DNA of 8,198 nucleotides from SOIA01 sp050116035 (GCA_050116035.1 JASFPJ010000134.1:1-8198); one strand, 5' to 3'; numbered from the stretch's first letter, positions 1 through 6,609 are shown. The notes: a model not told the origin generated them from the letters alone. A program made the numbers and translations.

Positions 1-1215
1 ATCGATGATGAGTATTCCTTCATCGGAGGATGCGACAATGTAAGTATCCTGGTACTGCCCCAGGACTCTTGGGAAAATCCTTTTATCTTTTTCTGGAGAA
101 GGAAACAGGCCTTCCCAATCCACCGGCCTTCTTTCCGCTGACTGGAAACTTCGCCCACTCATCTCCTCTTTTATCTCCGGCCTGCGTTTTTCTCCCTCCC
201 GGATGGGATAAACTTTTTTAATTCCCTGTTCCTTCAACATGGCTTTTTCTATGCTGTGGAGGACGAGTTGAAAAAAAGGACGGGAATCCCTGAACCTAAC
301 TTCAGCCTTTGCAGGATGGACATTGACATCCACATCATCGTAAGGACAGGAGAGAAAAAGGAAAGCCTCAGAGTTCTGGTCTTTCTCCAAGAAACCTCTG
401 TACGCTTGATTCAGAGCAGCCTGGAGAATCCTGTCTTTGATCATCCGCGTATTCACAAAAAAGAGTTGGTGTGTTCTGTCTCGACGTCCTAAGGGAGGGA
501 TCGAAGCATACCCGGACAGATGTCTTCCTTCCTCCTCATGGTCAATTTCCATGAGATGCTCCACAAGGGATTTTCCATAGACCTGAAAAATCCTTTCCTT
601 GAGAGTCTTGACAGGAGGATAATCAAAGACTTGACGTTTTCCATGGATCAAAGAAAATCTTACCTTATGATTCGCGAGGGAAACAAAGGTCAAGTATCTG
701 ACGATCAAGTTCAGCTCAGACCTTTCTGAACGCAGAAATTTCTTTCGTGCGGGCAGGTTGAAGAATAAGTCTCGAACTTCAACGGACGTCCCCACTGGAA
801 AAGCGATATCTGAAACCTGGACAACCTCCTCTCCTTCTCTTTCTATAAGAGTTCCCTTTTCTTCTTTTCCATCCGCAGTCCTTAAAACAATCCTTGAAAC
901 CGCAGAAATGCTGGGAAGTGCTTCTCCTCTAAAACCCAGAGTGGCTATGCGGCTGAGGTCTTCAACCTTTTCGATCTTGCTGGTTGAATGCCTTTCAAAA
1001 CACAGAAGAGCGTCCTCCCGGGACATCCCATGCCCATTATCTGTAACCCTGATGAGTTTTTTTCCCCCGGAAACAAGCTCGGTCTTCACATCTGAAGCTT
1101 CGGCATCCAAGGAGTTCTCCACCAGCTCCTTCACTGCAGAAAACGGCCTTTCGATGACTTCGCCTGCAGCAATTTTCTGCGCCACTTCTTGAGGAAGAAG
1201 ATTAATATTTGTCAT
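1..1215 (-). CDS. mutL: DNA mismatch repair protein MutL, N-terminal 405 residues (3' end beyond window)
   Basis: MutL is the ATP-driven matchmaker of mismatch repair that links MutS recognition to strand incision. The GHKL ATPase domain is complete: KELVENSLDA (residues 29-38, with the Mg/ATP glutamate and asparagine), DNGHGM (59-64), TLGFRGEAL (92-100) and GTSVEVRDLFFNLPAR (142-157). The transducer domain follows, with FFVNTRMIKD (252-261) and DVNVHPAKAEVRF (296-308, carrying the conserved lysine). Residues about 311-383 are a charged linker. The start of the C-terminal dimerisation domain is seen as QYQDTYIVASSDEGILIID (387-405). The reading frame has no stop and leaves the window on a codon boundary at D405. 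In the family this Asp begins DQHAAHER or the endonuclease motif DQHA(X)2E(X)4E, so nicking activity cannot be judged here. The ATG at 1215 fits the usual N terminus (INLLPQEVAQKIAAGEVIERP-like). Its ribosome site is weak (AGAG close to the ATG; AAGGA lies farther off). It is separated from mpg by a palindromic element and may have its own promoter. Confidence 0.96.
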   Translation of the reverse strand, partial: MTNINLLPQEVAQKIAAGEVIERPFSAVKELVENSLDAEASDVKTELVSGGKKLIRVTDNGHGMSREDALLCFERHSTSKIEKVEDLSRIATLGFRGEALPSISAVSRIVLRTADGKEEKGTLIEREGEEVVQVSDIAFPVGTSVEVRDLFFNLPARKKFLRSERSELNLIVRYLTFVSLANHKVRFSLIHGKRQVFDYPPVKTLKERIFQVYGKSLVEHLMEIDHEEEGRHLSGYASIPPLGRRDRTHQLFFVNTRMIKDRILQAALNQAYRGFLEKDQNSEAFLFLSCPYDDVDVNVHPAKAEVRFRDSRPFFQLVLHSIEKAMLKEQGIKKVYPIREGEKRRPEIKEEMSGRSFQSAERRPVDWEGLFPSPEKDKRIFPRVLGQYQDTYIVASSDEGILIID

Positions 1216-1269
1216 GGTCTCTATTTTATCCTTAATCCTGCCGGCTATCCAGTTCAAACATAGTGGCAT

Positions 1270-1296
1270 TTCATAAAAAAACAGTTGGCTTGTCAA
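1270..1296 (-). promoter_or_regulatory. Possible promoter of mutL
   Basis: On the minus strand a perfect TTGACA (1291-1296) is followed after 15 bases by TATGAA (1270-1275), a 4/6 match to the -10 box. The spacer is shorter than the usual 16-18 bases and contains a run of seven T. The site lies between the palindromic element and mutL, about 55 bases upstream of the ATG, where a promoter would be needed if the element stops read-through from mpg. The call rests on sequence match only. Confidence 0.35.
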
Positions 1297-1304
1297 TAGC
1301 ATTA

Positions 1305-1426
1305 GGGGACGTTCCCCAAGGTACCACCTCTTGTATTGGGACTGTCCCTTTAAATCCTTACTTTAAAAAGAATGGGGTCTGTCCATCTTCTTTATAAAAA
1401 GAGGTGGTACTTTGGAAAACGTCCCC
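1305..1426. repeat. 122-bp REP/MITE-like palindromic element
   Basis: Two 28-base arms (1305-1332 and 1399-1426) are inverted copies that match at 25 of 28 positions. The outer end reads GGGGACGTT on one strand and AACGTCCCC at the other side, and the inner part of the arm is GTACCACCTCTT / AAGAGGTGGTAC. The 66-base centre holds two further short motifs (1338-1348 and 1374-1384). There is no ORF inside and no obvious target-site duplication (flanks ATTA and ATAT). The element begins 6 bases after the mpg stop. Long stems with GGGGAC ends, in intergenic DNA and with no gene, resemble REP/REPIN elements mobilised by Y1 (RAYT) transposases, but no such transposase is in the window. As RNA it would form a strong hairpin that could end or attenuate transcription from mpg or protect its 3' end. 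It lacks a following U tract. Confidence 0.75.
1338..1384. repeat. Two short direct repeats nested inside the palindromic element
   Basis: GGGACTGTCC (from 1338) and GGGTCTGTCC (1375-1384) match at 9 of 10 positions, in the same orientation, about 27 bases apart. The first is also nearly self-palindromic (GGGAC-T-GTCCC). Between them is an A/T-rich stretch with TTTAAA and TTTAAAAA. They look like a second REP-type unit embedded between the outer arms, which would make the element a mosaic. Confidence 0.45.
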
Positions 1427-1431
1427 ATATT

Positions 1432-2019
1432 TTATTTAACTGAAACAAAAGGGCTGTCTTTAAGATACACGCGCCACAACCTTTCCCGTCCTTGTCTGAT
1501 GCCAACCCGAGGCCTCCACAGCAGCTCTCTTTCTCTCTTTTCTTTTCTTAAGCCTTCTTTAATTAATAGAGGGGATTTTGAGGAGGAAACCGGCAGGTCG
1601 TTCACAGCGAGGTCTACACTCAATGCCTGGCAGAGTTTGGCTGGACCTGAACACAGATTTTTAATCTCGTCAGTTTTCCGCCTCGCCTTCATCAGCGAAA
1701 TCCCTTCGAGAGGTTCCAAAGCCCGGATCAGGACAGCCGCGGGGAAATTTTCACTCTCTGTGACCACGTTGAGCATATGATGCATTCCATACGTGAGGTA
1801 AACAAAAGTCCTGGCCGGCGGACCATACAGCCTCTCGCTTTTTTTTGTCCGCCCTCTATGCGCAAAGGAGGCGGGATCATCTTCCCCGCAATACGCTTCG
1901 GCTTCCACGATTATTCCTGATGTCACTTCTCCCTTAAAAGCCCGAACAAGAACCTTGCCGATCAGGTCTTCCAGAACGTCCAGAGTCGGACGCGCGTAGA
2001 ATGAAACAGGAAGGATCAT
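1432..2019 (-). CDS. mpg: DNA-3-methyladenine glycosylase (AAG/MPG family)
   Basis: This monofunctional base-excision glycosylase of the AAG fold removes 3-methyladenine and other alkylated or deaminated purines. Numbering from the chosen start (195 aa, typical for bacterial members): EAEAY at 39-43 with the general base E41 (human E125) and Y43; FVYLTYGMH at 72-80 with tyrosines Y74 and Y77 spaced like human Y159/Y162; VLIRALEP at 96-103 with the conserved Arg99; SGPAKLCQAL at 124-133; PRVGI at 170-174 and SPFVS near the end. Odd points: F52 sits where human H136 contacts the flipped base, and two usually conserved glycines are alanines (GPPA, SGPAK). The frame is open up to an ATG at 2085, but the 22 extra residues are not family-like and overlap mtaB by 47 bases. 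MILPVSFYARPTLDVLEDL at 2019 is the normal N terminus and starts 19 bases after the mtaB stop. No clear Shine-Dalgarno precedes it, so translational coupling to mtaB is likely. Confidence 0.92.
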   Translation of the reverse strand: MILPVSFYARPTLDVLEDLIGKVLVRAFKGEVTSGIIVEAEAYCGEDDPASFAHRGRTKKSERLYGPPARTFVYLTYGMHHMLNVVTESENFPAAVLIRALEPLEGISLMKARRKTDEIKNLCSGPAKLCQALSVDLAVNDLPVSSSKSPLLIKEGLRKEKRERELLWRPRVGIRQGRERLWRVYLKDSPFVSVK

Positions 2020-2038
2020 TGGGAACGAACCATGAGAT

Positions 2039-3295
2039 TCAGGAGTGAGTCTGACTGAGGACTTTGCCTCTTGTCCCTCTCTCATCCACCTGTGTGATCA
2101 GCACTTTCACATCATCTTTTTCACTATAAGATGACGAGGGAACACACACTCTGAAATAATTAGAGGTCAAAACTTCATCCTGAGTCTTTCCTTTCTTGAC
2201 GACGACGGCCTCACATTCCTTGCCTGAAAAATTTTGGCGGAAACCTTCATTCTTCACCCTGGACATTTTTCTCAGACTCGCCGACCTCTCTTTTTTCACT
2301 CTGTCATGGACCTGTTTCCACGAGGAAGCGGCTGTTCCAGGGCGAGAGGAATAGGAAAAAACATGAAAATAGGTCAGCGGTGCTTGTTTTAAGAATGTAC
2401 GGGTGTGTTCGAACTCTTCCTCAGTCTCTCCTGGAAACCCGACGATGATATCGGCTCCCAGTGAGGCACTCGGAGATTTTTCTCGCAGATTCGAGAGAAT
2501 CTTATTGTAGGCTTCCACATTTATCCTCCTTCCCATGCGGCTCAGGATCTCATTTGACCCGCTTTGGAGGGAAAGATGAAAATGAGGGCATATTTTCTTG
2601 TCTGTCGTGATAAACTCAATCAGGGATGGTTTTAAAAACCGGGGGTCCAGAGAACTCAACCTTATTCTTGGAAGCCCCTCTATGTCACTAATCTCATGGA
2701 GAAGATCAAGGAGGGAGCTCCGGGGTTTAAGGTCCAATCCGTAGGAATTGAGGTGAATCCCGGTCAGGACAACCTCCTTGAAGCCTTGGGCATTGAGCTC
2801 CTTGATCCGCGTCATTATTTCTCCCATCCTGACACTTGCACTTTTTCCTCTTACGCTGGGGATGACACAAAAAGTGCATCCAAAATCGCATCCATCCTGA
2901 ATTTTCACCAGGGCTCGAGACCGGAATGCAGAGGTTGATATTTCATCCCGAGGGCTGGCAAAAGACAGAATCTCTGTTGTGATATTCTTTTTTTCTATGT
3001 TGTTGAAAACTCGCCAGATCCGGGCCATCCTTTGAAGTTCCTCCGGGGCCCTCTCGGCATAGCATCCGGTAACGATCAGCTTGGCTGCTGGATTCAGACG
3101 CAATACTTTTCTTATGAAGCTTCTCGTGTCGCTATCCGCGCGACTGGTCAAAGTACAGGAGTTGACCACAACGAAATCACTCTGCAGAGAATCTTTTTCA
3201 AGTTTCAAGCCCTTCTTCTGAAGCGCATCTGACCACCAAAAAGCTTCTGCTTGATTCACTCGACAGCCGAAAGTCTGGATTGAAAACGAGGTCAT
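2039..3295 (-). CDS. mtaB: tRNA (N6-L-threonylcarbamoyladenosine(37)-C2)-methylthiotransferase MtaB
   Basis: A radical-SAM methylthiotransferase that converts t6A37 to ms2t6A37 in tRNAs reading ANN codons. The 418-residue protein has the three family domains. The N-terminal MTTase domain carries cluster cysteines C11 (QTFGCRVNQAE), C47 (VVNSCTLTSRAD) and C78 (VTGCYAE). The radical-SAM barrel has CDFGCTFC (C136, C140, C143) followed by VIPSVRG, and later LSLQSGSNEILSRMGR (241-256) and GADIIVGFPGETEEEF (280-295). A TRAM-like tail (about 356-413) probably binds tRNA. TFGCRVNQAE together with KIQDGCDFGCTFCVIPSVRG fits the MtaB/YqeV branch better than MiaB or RimO. Its ATG shares an ATGA with the purE stop, so it is translationally coupled. 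The only purine-rich site, AAGGA, lies about 13 bases upstream. The gene sits between purine synthesis and DNA repair genes. Confidence 0.94.
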   Translation of the reverse strand: MTSFSIQTFGCRVNQAEAFWWSDALQKKGLKLEKDSLQSDFVVVNSCTLTSRADSDTRSFIRKVLRLNPAAKLIVTGCYAERAPEELQRMARIWRVFNNIEKKNITTEILSFASPRDEISTSAFRSRALVKIQDGCDFGCTFCVIPSVRGKSASVRMGEIMTRIKELNAQGFKEVVLTGIHLNSYGLDLKPRSSLLDLLHEISDIEGLPRIRLSSLDPRFLKPSLIEFITTDKKICPHFHLSLQSGSNEILSRMGRRINVEAYNKILSNLREKSPSASLGADIIVGFPGETEEEFEHTRTFLKQAPLTYFHVFSYSSRPGTAASSWKQVHDRVKKERSASLRKMSRVKNEGFRQNFSGKECEAVVVKKGKTQDEVLTSNYFRVCVPSSSYSEKDDVKVLITQVDERGTRGKVLSQTHS

Positions 3296-3783
3296 ATTTT
3301 TTTCTGGATGTCCTTTGATTGGGTCTCGACTCGAGATGCCATTTTCTCTCGATACTCCTTCAGCTTTTCACTCAGAGAGGGCTCCTTTAGGCCTAAGACC
3401 TGGATGGCCAGGAGTGCAGCATTCGCCGCACCGGATTTTCCCAGACCCATGGCCGCCACTGGAATCCCTTTTGGCATTTGTACGGTGGAGAGAAGAGCAT
3501 CCAGGCCGTTTAATGCGGGGCTCTCGACAGGGACTCCGATAACAGGACGGATGGTGTGGGCCGCCACCACTCCCGCCAAATGAGCCGCTTTGCCCGCCAC
3601 TGCGATGAATACCTCTGCGCCATCCTCCTCGCAGGACTTTATTAGCTTGATCGTCCTCGCAGGAGACCGATGAGCCGATGTGACTTCAAGTATGAAAGGA
3701 ACATGGAATTCTTTGAATATTCCTAAAGCATCCTTGATAACCTCAAAATCCGAATCACTTCCGATAAAAACAGCGACTTTCAT
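3292..3783 (-). CDS. purE: N5-carboxyaminoimidazole ribonucleotide mutase PurE (class I)
   Basis: Class I PurE moves the carboxylate of N5-CAIR to C4 of the imidazole, giving CAIR in de novo purine synthesis. The cytosolic enzyme is normally an octamer. The 163-residue protein has FIGSDSDFEV (6-15, phosphate binding), TSAHRSP (35-41) with the catalytic histidine H38, VAGKAAHLAGVVAAHT (62-77), PVIGVPVES (80-88), GLDALLSTVQMPKGIPVA (93-110) and GAANAALLAIQVLG (118-131), then a charged C-terminal tail of about 30 residues. The AAHL loop and SAHR motif favour class I over class II, in which that loop reads differently (AGRSNAL in Treponema denticola, from memory). Class I implies a PurK partner to supply N5-CAIR, and none is in this window. 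Only 5 bases separate it from the purD stop, and it overlaps mtaB by four bases, so it is clearly mid-operon. Confidence 0.96.
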   Translation of the reverse strand: MKVAVFIGSDSDFEVIKDALGIFKEFHVPFILEVTSAHRSPARTIKLIKSCEEDGAEVFIAVAGKAAHLAGVVAAHTIRPVIGVPVESPALNGLDALLSTVQMPKGIPVAAMGLGKSGAANAALLAIQVLGLKEPSLSEKLKEYREKMASRVETQSKDIQKKI

Positions 3784-3788
3784 TCTCT

Positions 3789-5060
3789 TTACTCCTTAAC
3801 GGCACCGATATCCTTCCGAAAATGCATATCCTCAAAGGATATTCCAGAGATAGCCTTGTATATTTTATCTAAAGTCTTGCCGAGATTTTCTTCCGAAGCG
3901 CAAACTCCGACCACTCGCCCTCCATTTGTGTAATATTCTCCATCCTGGTATTTTGTCCCGGCGTGGAAGATCGTGATTCCAGGTATTCTCGAAGTTTCTT
4001 CGAGTCCATCTATCTTCTTCCCTTTTTCGTAATCCATCGGATACCCGCCTGAAGCCAAAACCACGCACGCAGACGCATGAGGGCTCCATTCTATCTGTCT
4101 CTCTCCTGCGGTTTCTTCCACGATGGAAAGAAGGACATCAATAAAGTCACTCTCCATCCTCAACACCTGGGGTTGTGTCTCCGGATCTCCAAAACGGCAG
4201 TTATACTCAAGCACTCGAGGTCCTTCCTCTGTGAGCATCAATCCCACATACAGAACTCCCTTATACTTTCTTCCCTCTTCACGCATGTGAGTCACAGTGG
4301 GAAAGACGATAGACTCCATAATCTCTGAAAAGAACTCTTCATCGATGAAGGGAGACGGAGAAATGGCACCCATTCCCCCTGTATTCGGTCCCTTATCTCC
4401 TTCGTAGACGGCTTTGTGGTCCATTGTCGTCACAAGCGGGAGGACATGTGCTCCGTCAGAGAGGACGATGAATGACGTCTCCCTTCCCCTCAAGAATTCT
4501 TCCACAAGAACTCTTCTTCCCGCCTCTCCAAACTTTTTCTCCACCATGATCAGATTGATTGCGGATTCGGCTTCTTGATGATCCTTGCAGATGATGGCTC
4601 CTTTTCCCGCAGCCAGTCCATCGGCTTTAACGACTAAAGGGAATGAGAACTGGCCTGACGTGAGAACCTCCACTGCCTGCTCCGGAGAATCCGCCACTCT
4701 GGCTCGGGCAGTCGGTATGTTGTGACGTTCGAGAAACTGCTTGGCAAATACTTTGCTGCCTTCCAGCTCAGCTGTTTTTTGATCCGGACCGAATATGCGC
4801 AAGCCTCTCTTCTCAAACTCATCAACTATCCCCAATGTTAGAGGAAGCTCAGGTCCCACTACAGTCAGATCAATCTGTTTACTTTCTGCGAAATCCGCCA
4901 GCTCTTTGATGTCGGAATCACCGATGGGGACATTCTCAGCGATACCCATCATGCCTGGATTTCCCGGAGCACAGAAGAGCTTGTCAAGTTGAGAGCTCTG
5001 GGCCAATTTCCAGGCCAACGCATGTTCCCTTCCTCCTGAACCAACCACTAATACTTTCAT
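3789..5060 (-). CDS. purD: Phosphoribosylamine-glycine ligase PurD (GARS)
   Basis: Catalyses the second step of purine synthesis: 5-phosphoribosylamine + glycine + ATP to GAR + ADP + Pi. The 423-residue length is standard for a monofunctional bacterial PurD. The N-terminal domain starts MKVLVVGSGGREHALAWKL with the glycine-rich loop at 7-13, followed by VVGPELPL (67-74). The ATP-grasp region has VVKADGLAAGKGA (143-155), LVEEFLRGRETS (185-196), GDKGPNTGGMGA (221-232) and VLEYNCRFGDPETQ (283-296), which holds the metal and substrate ligands. The C-terminal domain contains HAGT (366-369), NGGRVVGV (379-386) and ends HFRKDIG. No key motif is missing. An AGGGA ribosome site lies 7 bases before the ATG. 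The gene follows glyA, whose product supplies its substrate glycine, and is followed by purE. A possible promoter and operator lie in the 94-base gap upstream. Confidence 0.97.
   Translation of the reverse strand: MKVLVVGSGGREHALAWKLAQSSQLDKLFCAPGNPGMMGIAENVPIGDSDIKELADFAESKQIDLTVVGPELPLTLGIVDEFEKRGLRIFGPDQKTAELEGSKVFAKQFLERHNIPTARARVADSPEQAVEVLTSGQFSFPLVVKADGLAAGKGAIICKDHQEAESAINLIMVEKKFGEAGRRVLVEEFLRGRETSFIVLSDGAHVLPLVTTMDHKAVYEGDKGPNTGGMGAISPSPFIDEEFFSEIMESIVFPTVTHMREEGRKYKGVLYVGLMLTEEGPRVLEYNCRFGDPETQPQVLRMESDFIDVLLSIVEETAGERQIEWSPHASACVVLASGGYPMDYEKGKKIDGLEETSRIPGITIFHAGTKYQDGEYYTNGGRVVGVCASEENLGKTLDKIYKAISGISFEDMHFRKDIGAVKE
3792..3797 (-). promoter_or_regulatory. Ribosome binding site of purE within the end of purD
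   Basis: AAGGAG is formed by the last two sense codons of purD (Lys-Glu) directly before its TAA stop. It stands 8 bases before the purE ATG. Terminating purD ribosomes therefore release next to the purE start, which suggests coupled translation of the two purine enzymes. Confidence 0.75.
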
Positions 5061-5083
5061 CTCACTATCCCTTCGTTTTTACA

Positions 5084-5105
5084 TTGAATAAAATTCAAGT
5101 TGAAT
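5084..5105. promoter_or_regulatory. Operator-like alternating ATTCAA/TTGAAT triple repeat before purD
   Basis: Three hexamers alternate in orientation: TTGAAT (5084-5089), AAA, ATTCAA (5093-5098), G, TTGAAT (5100-5105). Each neighbouring pair forms a perfect inverted repeat, with 3-base and 1-base centres. The site lies immediately downstream of the putative purD -10 box, near the expected transcription start, 24 bases before the purD ATG. Such a position suits a repressor. It does not resemble the E. coli PurR box (ACGCAAACGTTTTCGT) as I recall it, so no regulator can be named. Confidence 0.4.
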
Positions 5106-5106
5106 C

Positions 5107-5135
5107 ATTCTGACAAAAAAGGATCGGCCAGTCAA
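5107..5135 (-). promoter_or_regulatory. Possible promoter of purD-purE-mtaB-mpg
   Basis: Minus-strand TTGACT (5130-5135, 5/6) and CAGAAT (5107-5112, 4/6) are separated by 17 bases. The -35 box falls in the loop of the terminator-like hairpin after glyA. The predicted start would be near 5100, giving a leader of about 40 bases. The match is moderate and unsupported by other evidence. Confidence 0.35.
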
Positions 5136-5148
5136 TGCACGCCGGACC
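5115..5148 (-). terminator. Probable rho-independent terminator after glyA
   Basis: Six bases after the glyA stop, the minus strand can fold GGTCCGGC with GCCGATCC around a 12-base loop: four G-C pairs, a 2x2 mismatch, then two G-C pairs. Six T follow directly (5115-5120). The mismatch weakens it, so it may be partial and let some transcripts continue into purD. Confidence 0.5.
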
Positions 5149-5154
5149 TCTTCT

Positions 5155-6591
5155 TCATGTATTCTTCTCTAGGTTCTCCTTGAGCATTTCTGCGAAATCC
5201 GGGTAAACAAACACACTGTTCAATATTTTTGACGCAAGAGGCACGGCTTCTTTCGGAGGAAGACAGAATTTCATCTCGAGAAAATTCTTGCGGAATTCTT
5301 TCACTTCCTCTTTAACATCTTTATTCCTTATCACGACATCCGCGATCAATCCTGAAAGAACATCGAAATCTTTCTCTTTCATTCCGAAGCGTGTCATTTC
5401 CTGGACACCCATCCGGATTCCACTCGCCTCGAGGAATGTTTCATCATCCGGTAAAGCTTGATAATTCGTGACGATGTTGTTCTCTTCAAGGCGGCGGGCG
5501 ATTTCATTTCCAAGCCCGTACTCTCTCACCCGCATCAGGACTTGATGTGTCTCTGTGAATCCATCCTTTTCGTCTCCTTCCACCTGAATTCCTTTATCTT
5601 TCAGAGACCGGGCAAAGGCTTTCGCATTGCTCCGGACCTGGCTTTGGTATTCCTCCTTAAACTCATTCATCTCATATACAGCCACTAACAGCGCCAGAAG
5701 GGTTCCCAAATGATGATTACTCGTCGAGCCAGGGAAGGCCCGGCCTTTGACATCCAGCCAGAGTTTCCGGAGCGGGCTTCCTTTGGGGAAGTTCCCTGCG
5801 ATGACTCCCCGCTGGGGGCCAAAAAAGGTTTTATGCGTGCTCCCGGTTATGACATCCGCTCCTTCCTGAAGAGGAGTCTGGAACGCCCCGTAGATACCCA
5901 GGACATGAGCCATATCATACATGATGACCGGGCGCACCTCCCAGTCCTTGACCAAGTCCGATACAAACTTCACAGGCTCCTGATAGATGAACATGCTCTT
6001 GCCAAAAACCACGAGTTCAGGTTTATGCTGTTCGATGAGCTCACCGAGTTTTTCTGAGTCGATTTTATAGGGATTCTCCTTCAAAACGGGAAAATTGATG
6101 ACATTATCCTTTCCTGTTTCAGGATTCTCGGCCACATAATTGAACAGAGCGCCCATCGGTTGAGAGCTGAGATGTCCCCCCTTGGTCAACGCATTGTTCA
6201 TGACCAGCCTCATCTTCCGCATCGGTTGGCCCTCAGGACGGTTGCGATTCAGAAAGCGCACCATTCCCTTGAAGACGACTTCGTTGGCCATTTGACCGCT
6301 TATCGTCCTGAGCTCAACCTCTGTGCAACCGAAAAATCGAACGAATTCCTGCCGCGCTTCCTCCTCAACATCTCTGATAAAATCCGTTCCTTGATAAAAA
6401 TAGACCTCTTCACCTTTCATAGTCCTGTGCTCTGCGTAGCGGCCGGAGGGGTCGGAGATCTCACACATTTTTACCAGGAGAGAAGGGGTTGTTTCCGAAG
6501 GGATGAGGTTAAACGATTCGCGCTGTCGCCAGTCATTGTTCTCACTTATTTTATTCGATAAAGACTGGATCTTCTCATGAAACGATGACAT
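5155..6591 (-). CDS. glyA: Serine hydroxymethyltransferase-like PLP enzyme (divergent, archaeal-like)
   Basis: SHMT interconverts serine and glycine while moving a one-carbon unit to or from a folate-type carrier. This 478-residue protein is about 50-60 residues longer than usual bacterial GlyA. Fold I landmarks are present: FNLIPSET (27-34, for ELIASEN), RYAEHR (51-56) with the Tyr/Glu pair Y52 and E54, SGQMAN (98-103), GGHL (138-141), YDMAHVLGIYG (225-235) with PLP-binding D226 and H229, GSTHKTFFGP (250-259) with the Schiff-base lysine K254, and SGIRMG (390-395) with the substrate-carboxylate arginine R393. Two loops differ from standard GlyA: GYPGKRYYGG is replaced by a segment ending VYFYQGTDF (63-71), and FPGxQGGP is replaced by FPGSTSNHHLG (286-296). 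I recall similar LYQG and SNHH patterns in archaeal SHMTs. The C terminus is extended by about 60 charged residues. The ATG has a strong GAGGAG site (6600-6605) 8 bases away and starts 18 bases after rpiB. The SHMT fold is sure; the exact substrate or carrier is less so. Confidence 0.85.
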   Translation of the reverse strand: MSSFHEKIQSLSNKISENNDWRQRESFNLIPSETTPSLLVKMCEISDPSGRYAEHRTMKGEEVYFYQGTDFIRDVEEEARQEFVRFFGCTEVELRTISGQMANEVVFKGMVRFLNRNRPEGQPMRKMRLVMNNALTKGGHLSSQPMGALFNYVAENPETGKDNVINFPVLKENPYKIDSEKLGELIEQHKPELVVFGKSMFIYQEPVKFVSDLVKDWEVRPVIMYDMAHVLGIYGAFQTPLQEGADVITGSTHKTFFGPQRGVIAGNFPKGSPLRKLWLDVKGRAFPGSTSNHHLGTLLALLVAVYEMNEFKEEYQSQVRSNAKAFARSLKDKGIQVEGDEKDGFTETHQVLMRVREYGLGNEIARRLEENNIVTNYQALPDDETFLEASGIRMGVQEMTRFGMKEKDFDVLSGLIADVVIRNKDVKEEVKEFRKNFLEMKFCLPPKEAVPLASKILNSVFVYPDFAEMLKENLEKNT

Positions 6592-6609
6592 TCTTCTTTC
6601 TCCTCTTTT

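Noticed and set aside
758..1192. A 144-codon plus-strand open frame
   Set aside because: It is wholly antisense to the well-conserved ATPase domain of mutL, its product is Ser/Thr-rich with no recognisable motif, and no ribosome site supports it.
1552..1574. A/T-rich palindrome with TTAATTAA core inside mpg, looking like an inserted repeat
   Set aside because: Family members have a segment of similar length at this point before PRIGI, so it is a normal variable loop; symmetry is only about 14 of 20 bases.
2017..2085. Longer mpg start at ATG 2085
   Set aside because: The extra 22 residues are hydrophilic and unlike the family N terminus, and would overlap mtaB by 47 bases; the ATG at 2019 gives the usual beginning.
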